Assembly (NCBI GenBank): GCA_035259145.1
Contig: DATFWQ010000108.1
Location: 1-5,856, forward strand
Direction: 5' to 3'
DNA length: 5,856 bases
DNA from: CF-161 sp035259145
Lineage (GTDB): Bacteria > Chloroflexota > Dormibacteria > Dormibacterales > Dormibacteraceae
The notes below the pieces were generated by a model that saw only the letters and a list, made by a program, of their open reading frames with translations, had not been told where the DNA came from and did not search any database. The translations under genes were made by a program, and so were the position numbers. Shown in pieces: positions 1-5,675 of the stretch (position 1 is the first letter of the stretch; every line of letters starts with the position of its first letter).

Positions 1-17
1 CCCCAGTCGTCGTCATC

Positions 18-326
18 GTGGTCGGCGCGCTGAAGCGGTGGAGGTGGATGTTCTGGTTCACCCTCGTCGGGTTCGGGCTGGCCGTGCTCGGACCGCTGGT
101 CGGCCTGCTGATGAGAGTGCTCATCCCGATACCGTCGCCGCCAGCCACGACCATGCCACCGGTCCCGACATTGCCGCTGGCCTTTCGCCTGGCGAGCAGT
201 TTGTTGCCGCCAGCTGTCCTCTTGCTCTTCCTCTGGATGCTGGTCGTGGCTGTCCGGGTCGGCCCCTGGGCCTGCCGGAAGGAAATCGAGGAGCCGCCTG
301 ACCACGAGCCTCCAGCCACAGCATAG
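18..326 (+). CDS. Small two-helix membrane protein, possibly 5'-truncated
   Basis: Unrecognised hypothetical membrane protein of 102 residues if GTG at 18 is the start. Two hydrophobic stretches are visible, at about residues 10-37 (Trp/Phe-rich at first, then Leu/Val-rich) and about 60-82. A Pro-rich linker joins them, and the short tail is charged and Pro-rich (EEPPDHEPP). Nothing in it suggests a catalytic site. The frame is open through the first bases of the window (codons reading P-V-V-V-I), so GTG18 may be internal to a longer gene whose 5' end lies outside; too little upstream sequence exists to judge a ribosome binding site. Third codon positions are strongly G/C, as in the neighbouring genes, which supports real coding. 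It ends 64 bases before the molybdenum hydroxylase gene on the same strand, so co-transcription is possible. The coding call is moderate and the start is unsure. Confidence 0.55.
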   Translation: MVGALKRWRWMFWFTLVGFGLAVLGPLVGLLMRVLIPIPSPPATTMPPVPTLPLAFRLASSLLPPAVLLLFLWMLVVAVRVGPWACRKEIEEPPDHEPPATA

Positions 327-390
327 TCGGCGCAGCGCAGCAACGAGTGCAAGCCGAGGAACCCTGAGGTCGATCCGCCAGACTTGTGCG

Positions 391-2886
391 ATGTGCGCGA
401 GGCTCCTGGTCAACGGCAGCGAGCGCGAGATCCCCTCCGCGCCCGAACGGACCCTGCTGCATCTGCTGCGCGAGGAATTGGGCCTGACCGGCGCCAAGTA
501 TGGCTGCGGTGAGGGCTCCTGCGGTGCGTGCACGGTTCTCGTCGACGGGAAGGCGGCGCGTGCCTGCCAGCTCAACGTCGGCGACATCGAAGGCCGCGCC
601 GTCACCTCCGTCGAAGGGCTGGCCCGGGGAGGCCGGCTGCACCCGGTCCAGCGAGCGTTCGCTGAGCTTGGGGCGATGCAGTGCGGATACTGCACGCCCG
701 GCATGATCCTCGCGACTACGGCCCTCCTCGCGGACGGTCCCGACCCTGACGAAACGGAGATCCGCACGGCGCTCGCAGGCAACCTCTGTCGCTGCGGTGC
801 CTACACGCGCATCCTTCGGGCCGTCCGCCGGGCGGCGGAGCTCTCACTGAGTCAGGACGGCTGGGGTCTGGCCGGGTACCCCAGCGGCACCGCACCGGTT
901 GCTTTCGAGGTCGGCCCTACCGGGCCGTGGGACCTTCAACAACCAGAAGAACGAGACTACTTCGCGGTACTGCCGGAGGGACTCGTCGTGGTCCTGCGAG
1001 CCGAACCAGACTCGTGGATGACAAGCGGAGGAGCCTGGATCCACATCGGAGCCGACGGGCTGGTGACGGCCTTCACGGGCAAGGTCGACGTCGGGCAAGA
1101 CAGCCGAACGGCTCTCGGGCTGCTGGTAGCCGAGGGGCTCCACGTCCCGTTCGAGGCGGTCCGCATCGTGATGGGCGACACCGACCTGTGCCCGTTCGAC
1201 GCCGGCACCTTCGGCAGCCGGTCGATGCCGGGCGCGGGAGAAGACTTGCGGGCGACCGCGGCCGCCGCCCAGGGCATGCTGGAGAGGGGAGTCGACTTAC
1301 GCGGCGTCCGTCGCGTCGAGGTGGTGTCCAGAGCTCAGCCCGTCACGCCTCCATCCCGATGGCGCACCGCCGGCAGGCCGACCGTACGTCCAGGCGCAGT
1401 CGACATGGTCACCGGCGCAACGCGGTTCCCTTCCGACATTTCCCTGCCGGGAATGCTCGTCGCGAAGGTCCTTCGCCCGCCCGCCCTCGGTGCGACCCTC
1501 CGGTCGGCCGACCTCACTGCTGCCCATGCGATGCCGGGCGTGGTCGCCATCCGGCACGGCGACTTCATCGGCGTCGCGGCGCCCGGCGTCGCAGCTGCAG
1601 AGCGCGCGATTGCGGCGATCGTGGCTGAGTGGGATGTCGAGCTGCAGCCAGGCGAGCGTTCGCTGGTCGAGGACCTGCGGTCCAACCCGATCGAGGTGGA
1701 TGAGGGCTGGGCGGGCCCGATTCATCACGAGATCGGTGACCTCGACGCGGCGCTCGGCGAGGCGTCCGTCCGGCTCACCGAGACGTACACGACCGCGTAC
1801 ATCGCCCATGCGCCGCTCGAAACGCGGGCCGTGGTGGCCCACTGGAGCGAGGACCGGCTCACCGTGTTGACGGGGACGCAAACCCCGTTTCGAGTCCGGC
1901 GCCAGCTTGCCGAGGAGCTCGAAGTCGAGGAGTCGCGGGTGCGGGTTATCGTACCGCCCACAGGCGGCGGCTTCGGCGGTAAGCACGCTGCCGGCCCGGC
2001 GCTCGAAGCTGCCCGGCTGGCCCTGGCCGCCCGCCGTCCCGTCAAGCTTGTCTGGACGCGCGAGGAAGAGTTCCGCTGGGGCTACTTCCGGCCCGCCGCC
2101 GTCATCGACGTACAGAGCGGGGCGGCGATCGACGGGACGGTGACGGCCTGGGCGTTCAAGAACTTCAACGCCGGCTCTCCGGCAATCCTCACCCCGTACA
2201 CGATTCCCAATCAGCGGATCGACTTTCAGCCGTCCGCGTCACCGCTGCCGCAGGGCGCGTACCGCGCGCTGGCGGCGACCGCTAACACGTTCGCCCGCGA
2301 GTCACACATGGACGAGCTTGCCCACCACCTCGACCGCGATCCGCTCGAGCTGCGCCTCGCCTGCCTGGGGGACGAACGGCTTGGGGTGGTCCTTCGAGCG
2401 GCTGCTGAGGGTGCCGGCTGGGCCGCCCGGAGTCGCGGGGGAGGACACGGGATGGGGATTGCGGCGGGACTCGAGAAGGGTGGCCGCGTTGCCACCTGCA
2501 TCGAGGTCGAGGCCAGGGCGGGGGGACCGGTCCACGTGGTCCGGGTCCTGACCGCGTACGAGTGCGGCGCGGTCGTCAACCCCGATACGGTTCGCAACCA
2601 GATCGAAGGGGCCACGGTGATGGCGCTAGGCGCCGCGCTGTTGGAGGCGATCCACTTCGACAACGGCCGCGTCCTGAATGCTTCGTTTGGGACGTACCGG
2701 GTCCCCCGATTCACCGACGTGCCCCGAATCGACGTCGTGCTGGTCGACAGGCCAGACGTCGCGCCGGCCGGCGCAGGCGAAACACCGATGATCGCGGTCG
2801 CGCCGGCGCTCGCCAACGCGATCTTCGAGGCGACCGGCGTCCGAATTCGGGCTCTGCCGCTCATCCCAGATGGCGTCGTGAGCTGA
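391..2886 (+). CDS. Molybdenum hydroxylase: [2Fe-2S] module fused to an IorB-type permuted molybdopterin subunit (xanthine oxidase family)
   Basis: Likely hydroxylates an aldehyde or N-heteroaromatic substrate with water at a molybdopterin centre and passes electrons through two [2Fe-2S] clusters. Residues 1-150 are the small-subunit module: C39, C44, C47 and C59 (GCGEGSCGAC) form the plant-ferredoxin-type cluster, and C98, C101, C133 and C135 (QCGYC, CRCG) the second. All eight are intact. After a linker, residues 216-295 carry GKVDVGQD, GDTDLCPF and GTFGSRS, which normally lie near the C-terminus of xanthine dehydrogenase. Here they precede the hammerhead domain (about 330-420), the permuted order of isoquinoline 1-oxidoreductase IorB. 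Cofactor motifs follow: GGGFGGK (525-531), QGAYRA (621-626) and GAGET with the presumed catalytic E797. The CoxL AYxCSFR motif is absent, so it is not form I CO dehydrogenase. No FAD subunit or CxxCH heme site is present. ATG391 fits the family's usual N-terminus, though no clear Shine-Dalgarno precedes it. Substrate unknown. Confidence 0.93.
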   Translation: MCARLLVNGSEREIPSAPERTLLHLLREELGLTGAKYGCGEGSCGACTVLVDGKAARACQLNVGDIEGRAVTSVEGLARGGRLHPVQRAFAELGAMQCGYCTPGMILATTALLADGPDPDETEIRTALAGNLCRCGAYTRILRAVRRAAELSLSQDGWGLAGYPSGTAPVAFEVGPTGPWDLQQPEERDYFAVLPEGLVVVLRAEPDSWMTSGGAWIHIGADGLVTAFTGKVDVGQDSRTALGLLVAEGLHVPFEAVRIVMGDTDLCPFDAGTFGSRSMPGAGEDLRATAAAAQGMLERGVDLRGVRRVEVVSRAQPVTPPSRWRTAGRPTVRPGAVDMVTGATRFPSDISLPGMLVAKVLRPPALGATLRSADLTAAHAMPGVVAIRHGDFIGVAAPGVAAAERAIAAIVAEWDVELQPGERSLVEDLRSNPIEVDEGWAGPIHHEIGDLDAALGEASVRLTETYTTAYIAHAPLETRAVVAHWSEDRLTVLTGTQTPFRVRRQLAEELEVEESRVRVIVPPTGGGFGGKHAAGPALEAARLALAARRPVKLVWTREEEFRWGYFRPAAVIDVQSGAAIDGTVTAWAFKNFNAGSPAILTPYTIPNQRIDFQPSASPLPQGAYRALAATANTFARESHMDELAHHLDRDPLELRLACLGDERLGVVLRAAAEGAGWAARSRGGGHGMGIAAGLEKGGRVATCIEVEARAGGPVHVVRVLTAYECGAVVNPDTVRNQIEGATVMALGAALLEAIHFDNGRVLNASFGTYRVPRFTDVPRIDVVLVDRPDVAPAGAGETPMIAVAPALANAIFEATGVRIRALPLIPDGVVS

Positions 2887-2918
2887 ACAGCCTCCCAGAG
2901 AGATAGAGTTCCCGCGAT

Positions 2919-2937
2919 GGCCTCGGCGCTCGAGGCC
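2919..2937 (+). other. GC-rich intergenic hairpin
   Basis: A perfect 7-bp stem (GGCCTCG / CGAGGCC) encloses a 5-base loop. It lies 32 bases after the molybdenum hydroxylase stop and 7 bases before the Shine-Dalgarno of the next gene. No T-run follows, so it is not a classical intrinsic terminator. It could be a T-less terminator, an mRNA stabiliser or a structure affecting downstream translation. A short palindrome, CCGTACGG (2939-2946), sits directly after it and touches the Shine-Dalgarno. Confidence 0.4.
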
Positions 2938-2944
2938 GCCGTAC

Positions 2945-2953
2945 GGGAGGAGG
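2945..2953 (+). promoter_or_regulatory. Ribosome binding site for the 311-residue membrane protein
   Basis: GGGAGGAGG ends 7 bases before ATG at 2961. This is an optimal purine-rich Shine-Dalgarno, and it fixes that ATG as the start rather than the upstream ATG at 2917, which is in another frame. Confidence 0.8.
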
Positions 2954-2960
2954 CCAGAAC

Positions 2961-3896
2961 ATGTTGCGAACGGCGCACACTCTGGTGGGCGGGTTCGACT
3001 CGGTCCTCAGCGACACCCTGAGCCTTGCGCAGACGCTGGGCATCCTCCTCACGGCGCTGGTTGCGGCCAACTTCATCATCTTCACGCCGTCGGTCACGAC
3101 CAGCGTTGTGCTGGAGGACCGCGTCGACCGCTCCGCTGTGATGACGACCTACGACATGCGCGGAGAGCCGGTTCCAGACGCCGTGAGGGTGACCCTGGCC
3201 GACCTGGACACGCTGTCCGTACCTCGCAGCCGGACGGCGGCGGCAGTCGAGAACAGCGGCGGCAACCCTCTGACGAGCCGGAGCCAGGTGGCCGCCGCCG
3301 GTGCAGAGGCAGCAGCCCCATCGGCGGGATCGCCCGTCCCGCTCACCGACCTGTGCGCCAGGGCCCCCGAGATGGTGAACGACCTGTTTCCGGGAGCCTG
3401 CGCCCCCGGGTCGCGCATCGAGGTCCCTTTCTACGATCGGGTCCTGCTCGGGGACAACCTTAAGGTCGCCCCACGGCTGGCGACGGACGGGACGCGTGAG
3501 GCCGCCGGCGTGCTGGCGAACGCGGTCTTCGTGCGAGCGACGGTCACGGCCGTGAACACGGGTCGAGCCACTGCCCAGAATGTCACCGTCCTCCCGCCGG
3601 ACGGCTACTCCCCGAAGGGGGACCAGCGCCCGACCAGCCTCGCCTTCGGGCAGGGCTCGAAGCGCGTGTTCGAGACCCACCCGGGTGCCCTGACCAGCGA
3701 CGTAGGCGCCGTGATCGACAACCCAACGTTCTCAACCAGATGGGATCCTGGCCCGATCGACGTCTCCGTCGTCACGTTCGTGTTCTGGGTATTCGTGGGC
3801 CTGCTCGCTGCCGCGACCGCTGTCAAGGTCACCGACCGGGTGCTCGGCGCGCTGGTGCGGCGCGACGACCAGGCCCGAGGCGCTGACGGGTTCTGA
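2961..3896 (+). CDS. Hypothetical protein with two terminal membrane helices and a large probably extracytoplasmic domain
   Basis: Unrecognised protein of 311 residues. A hydrophobic helix spans about residues 24-43 and a second about 267-289 (rich in Val, Phe, Trp, Leu and Ala). Roughly 220 mostly polar residues lie between them, and a short charged tail (VRRDDQARG) follows. The simplest topology is both termini inside and the central domain outside. That domain has an Ala/Ser-rich low-complexity part (about 90-125), two cysteines (C132 and C147) that could form a disulfide, and a stretch at 191-212 (VRATVTAVNTGRATAQNVTV). This stretch resembles strands of DUF11/CARDB-like immunoglobulin-fold domains, in which an NTG turn precedes an 'A-x-NV' strand. 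The resemblance is by eye only. The start is set by a strong Shine-Dalgarno at 2945-2953. It begins 74 bases after the molybdenum hydroxylase gene, possibly in the same transcript, but nothing in the protein suggests electron transfer. Coding is secure and function unknown. Confidence 0.82.
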   Translation: MLRTAHTLVGGFDSVLSDTLSLAQTLGILLTALVAANFIIFTPSVTTSVVLEDRVDRSAVMTTYDMRGEPVPDAVRVTLADLDTLSVPRSRTAAAVENSGGNPLTSRSQVAAAGAEAAAPSAGSPVPLTDLCARAPEMVNDLFPGACAPGSRIEVPFYDRVLLGDNLKVAPRLATDGTREAAGVLANAVFVRATVTAVNTGRATAQNVTVLPPDGYSPKGDQRPTSLAFGQGSKRVFETHPGALTSDVGAVIDNPTFSTRWDPGPIDVSVVTFVFWVFVGLLAAATAVKVTDRVLGALVRRDDQARGADGF

Positions 3897-3932
3897 GGGT
3901 TCCGGGTTCTCAACGTTCTCCGCGGCCCCGGA

Positions 3933-3948
3933 TACATTTGTTCGCGTG
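3933..3948 (+). promoter_or_regulatory. Candidate -10 element and leaderless start for the cutinase-like gene
   Basis: TACATT (3933-3938), within GATACATT, resembles a sigma-70 -10 hexamer. Transcription about 7 bases downstream would begin at or next to the GTG at 3946, giving a leaderless mRNA. No Shine-Dalgarno is visible in the 20 bases before the GTG, which agrees with this reading. No convincing -35 hexamer was found at the expected distance. Confidence 0.35.
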
Positions 3949-4737
3949 CGGCTTCCATCCCGGAGATGGTTGCGGTGGGCGATGGTTCTCCCCGGTCTCG
4001 CCATCATCGTGGCGGCCGCACTGTTGTTCGACCCAAGCCCAGGGTCATCAAGCTTGCCGGATCCTCCGTGCAGCGCCGTCCTCATCATCGGACTGCGCGG
4101 CAACGGCGACCCACTCGACCAGGATCACGGCATGGGCGGAGACGTCTGGGCCGTGACCGAGCGGCTCACCGCCCGGCTCGCGGGTCAGGCTGAAGCCGGC
4201 TGGACCGCTTTCCCGTATTCGACAGGGCCGCCCTGGCTTGCTCCCCAGCACGCAGCCTCCGCTTCAAGGCAGCTGTCTTCTTACCTCGCGCGCCGCCGTC
4301 AACTGTGTCCGGCCGAGCACTGGGTCCTGATCGGCCAGAGCGAAGGGGCCGCGGTTGTGCATCTCGCTCTTCCGACGGCGATGGACGCCCGGATGACCGT
4401 CGTCCTGGTGGCCGACGCCGCGAGGGTTGCCGGAACCGCGTATGACACGCTGGCCAGCCGTTGGAACGGGGTCATGGCGCCGCTGGTGCTCAGCCGCTGG
4501 ACGCTGCAGGGACCGGCGGTGCAGGACAGCCTCCCCGCGCGAATGGCGGATCGGGTCCGCTCCTACTGCCTGGCCGGCGACCCCGTCTGCAACTTTTCCC
4601 CCGGAGCTCTGCCCCAGCTGTTGCACGGCAGCGTGCACACGAGCTATCGGCGCAACCCGGATGGTATCGCCGACGCCGCCGCGAGCTTTGCCGCCGCCCA
4701 TGTGGCTGCAGACCTCGGTATCAGTCGCGGCGGGTGA
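3946..4737 (+). CDS. Cutinase-family serine hydrolase, membrane-anchored or secreted
   Basis: An alpha/beta-hydrolase of 263 residues, probably an extracytoplasmic esterase acting on lipid or polyester substrates. Residues 1-11 are Arg/Trp-rich and about 12-28 are hydrophobic, giving a signal peptide or N-terminal anchor. The landmarks match Fusarium cutinase spacing closely. C42 and C121 correspond to C31 and C109. S132 in GQSEG lies 11 residues after C121, as S120 does after C109. C208-D212-C215 reproduces C171-D175-C178, with the Asp inside a disulfide loop (AGDPVC). H231 in HTSY is the likely catalytic histidine, giving a triad S132/D212/H231. The nucleophile motif GQSEG differs from the common GYSQG, and the oxyanion Ser/Thr position (S42) is Asn53 here (RGNG). 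GTG3946 is the chosen start because it supplies the signal-like N-terminus; no Shine-Dalgarno is seen. Its 3' end overlaps the minus-strand gene by 17 bp. The family call is strong and the substrate unknown. Confidence 0.87.
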   Translation: MRLPSRRWLRWAMVLPGLAIIVAAALLFDPSPGSSSLPDPPCSAVLIIGLRGNGDPLDQDHGMGGDVWAVTERLTARLAGQAEAGWTAFPYSTGPPWLAPQHAASASRQLSSYLARRRQLCPAEHWVLIGQSEGAAVVHLALPTAMDARMTVVLVADAARVAGTAYDTLASRWNGVMAPLVLSRWTLQGPAVQDSLPARMADRVRSYCLAGDPVCNFSPGALPQLLHGSVHTSYRRNPDGIADAAASFAAAHVAADLGISRGG

Positions 4738-5125
4738 ATCGGACGATCGCGCGACGCGATCTCTTATCGGGCCGGCCGCTGAGCCGGGGCTCGGCGTTCG
4801 CAAGCATGCGCCGCTCCTCTGCGAGTGCCAGACGCCTGCCGACGCTGGCCTCCGTCTCCTGATAAAGTGCCTCCGCGACCGCGGCCGAACCGCGCTGCTC
4901 GGCCAGTGCGACCACAACCAGCTCGACCTCCTCAGGGCCACGCCGGATGGTGAGACGGTCGCCCGGTTTGAGCGAACGCGCCGCCTTCACGCGATCACCG
5001 TTGACCTGCACCTTGCCGCCGTCCACGGCATCGGCGGCCAGCGACCGTGTCTTGAAGAAGCGGGCGGCCCACAGCCACTTGTCGATTCGAACGCGAGCTG
5101 CTTCCGGCGTCTCGCCCTGCCTCAT
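4721..5125 (-). CDS. hslR: Hsp15-like S4-domain RNA-binding protein
   Basis: A 134-residue protein of the Hsp15 (HslR/YrfH) family. In Escherichia coli, Hsp15 binds stalled 50S subunits that still carry peptidyl-tRNA and helps recycle them after heat shock. The S4 RNA-binding domain starts at residue 12 (VRIDKWLWAARFFKTR) and continues through GGKVQVNG and SLKPGDRLTI to about residue 75. The family's characteristic C-terminal part follows, with LAEQRGSAA and ALYQETEAS, then a basic tail (RRAIVRFTRRD) that probably contacts rRNA. Length matches the family (about 130 residues). The start is the ATG at 5125-5123, since similarity begins about 11 residues later. The same frame stays open further upstream, but that extension is antisense to mscL and resembles nothing. 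No Shine-Dalgarno precedes the ATG, so a leaderless message is possible. The gene diverges from mscL and converges on the cutinase-like gene, with a 17-bp 3' overlap. Confidence 0.92.
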   Translation of the reverse strand: MRQGETPEAARVRIDKWLWAARFFKTRSLAADAVDGGKVQVNGDRVKAARSLKPGDRLTIRRGPEEVELVVVALAEQRGSAAVAEALYQETEASVGRRLALAEERRMLANAEPRLSGRPDKRSRRAIVRFTRRD

Positions 5126-5131
5126 AGAGTC

Positions 5132-5157
5132 AGCGTATCGCAGCCCGCCGCGGTCAA
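5132..5157 (-). promoter_or_regulatory. Candidate promoter of the Hsp15-like gene
   Basis: Read on the minus strand, TTGACC (5157-5152) is a good -35-like hexamer, and TACGCT (5137-5132), preceded by GA, is a -10-like hexamer lying 6 bases before the ATG. The 14-base spacer is shorter than the usual 16-18, so either the pairing is wrong or the promoter is weak. The -10-to-start distance would give a nearly leaderless message, consistent with the missing Shine-Dalgarno. Confidence 0.3.
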
Positions 5158-5206
5158 CGCAAACTCGGCCCAACGCATGTGGATCAAAACTCCTCGACCC
5201 GGCACT

Positions 5207-5216
5207 CGAGCGCTCG
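5207..5216. repeat. 10-bp perfect palindrome in the divergent intergenic region
   Basis: CGAGCGCTCG reads identically on both strands. A second palindrome, ACGTACGT (5234-5241), lies closer to the mscL Shine-Dalgarno. Both fall in the 142-bp space between the divergent Hsp15-like and mscL starts, where operators would be expected. Short palindromes are common in GC-rich DNA, so a regulatory role is only a possibility. Confidence 0.2.
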
Positions 5217-5253
5217 GCGGCGGCCAGGCGCAGACGTACGTAGGCTAGGCGGA

Positions 5254-5260
5254 AAGGAGG
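5254..5260 (+). promoter_or_regulatory. Strong ribosome binding site for mscL
   Basis: AAGGAGG, a near-complete complement of the 16S rRNA tail, ends 7 bases before GTG5268. It decides the mscL start and is the strongest Shine-Dalgarno in the window. Confidence 0.9.
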
Positions 5261-5267
5261 ATCGGTC

Positions 5268-5675
5268 GTGTCCGGATTCAGGGCATTCCTGCTGCGTGGC
5301 AACGTGATAGACCTGGCAGTTGGCATCGTCGTTGGCGCGGCCTTCGGCACGGTGGTGCAGGCGTTCGTCAGGGACCTGCTCACCCCGCTCATCGCTGCCG
5401 TTTTCGCTCGGCCGGACTTCAGCAATCTGGCCTTTACCATCAACAAGAGCACGCTCAAGTACGGCGACATGATCAACGCCGTGGTCTCGTTTGTCATCAT
5501 CGCAGCCGTCGTGTACTACTTCGTCGTGCTGCCCTACGCCGCATTCCGAACGCGATTCGAGCCGCCACCTGAACCCGCCCCGAAGACGAAGAAGTGTCGG
5601 GAATGCCTGAGCGAGATCCCGGCCGAGGCTCGGCGGTGCGCATTCTGTGCAAGCCCGCAGGAGGCTGCCGGATGA
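5268..5675 (+). CDS. mscL: Large-conductance mechanosensitive channel MscL with C-terminal zinc ribbon
   Basis: A homopentameric inner-membrane channel that opens under membrane tension and releases solutes during hypo-osmotic shock. At 135 residues it has the usual family length. The N-terminus (GFRAFLLRGNVIDLAVGIVV) carries the S1 amphipathic helix and the start of TM1. The Gly/Ala-rich gate region GAAFGTVV (23-30) and the DLLTPLI end of TM1 are present. The periplasmic loop spans about residues 44-65, and TM2 about 68-92 (AVVSFVIIAAVVYYFVVLPY). After a Pro/Glu linker, the cytoplasmic end carries C110-x2-C113 and C124-x2-C127 (KCRECLSEIP, RRCAFC). This is a four-cysteine ribbon in place of the simple helical bundle of E. 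coli MscL; I recall such tails from MscL of several high-GC groups. The GTG start is fixed by the strong Shine-Dalgarno. It diverges from the Hsp15-like gene, and its stop codon overlaps a 25-codon ORF. Confidence 0.96.
   Translation: MSGFRAFLLRGNVIDLAVGIVVGAAFGTVVQAFVRDLLTPLIAAVFARPDFSNLAFTINKSTLKYGDMINAVVSFVIIAAVVYYFVVLPYAAFRTRFEPPPEPAPKTKKCRECLSEIPAEARRCAFCASPQEAAG
5659..5664 (+). promoter_or_regulatory. Shine-Dalgarno-like site inside the mscL 3' end
   Basis: AGGAGG lies within the last codons of mscL, 7 bases before the ATG at 5672. The spacing is ideal, so it could drive translation of the overlapping 25-codon ORF. It is also explained by the Gln-Glu codons it sits in, so it may be chance. 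Confidence 0.4.

Noticed and set aside
927..1628. Plus-strand open frame of 233 codons inside the molybdenum hydroxylase gene
   Set aside because: The translation is Arg-rich low complexity, in another frame of a gene with intact motifs throughout.
391..2886. Carbon monoxide dehydrogenase large subunit (CoxL)
   Set aside because: The active-site loop reads QGAYRALA rather than AYxCSFR or AYRGAGR, and the segment order is IorB-like.
2917..3021. 34-codon ORF overlapping the start of the membrane-protein gene
   Set aside because: It has only a vague purine stretch upstream, contains the hairpin, and yields a Cys/Arg/Trp-rich peptide without resemblance. The strong Shine-Dalgarno serves ATG2961 in another frame.
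2226..3680. Long minus-strand open frame of 484 codons
   Set aside because: It runs antisense across the 3' end of the molybdenum hydroxylase gene and most of the next gene, both well supported. Its translation is Arg/Gly/Ser-rich with no family resemblance, as expected of a stop-poor shadow frame in GC-rich DNA.
3896..3945. Terminator or repeat between the membrane-protein and cutinase-like genes (three GGGTTC copies)
   Set aside because: The GGGTTC copies are direct repeats of only 6 bases. They form no stem of useful length and no T-run follows.
4427..5248. Plus-strand open frame of 273 codons spanning the cutinase-like 3' half and the Hsp15-like gene
   Set aside because: It is out of frame with the cutinase gene and antisense to the Hsp15-like gene, and shows no recognisable domain.
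5126..5500. N-terminal extension of the Hsp15-like minus-strand frame
   Set aside because: The frame is open, but the extension is antisense to mscL and resembles no protein. Hsp15 similarity begins just after the ATG at 5125.
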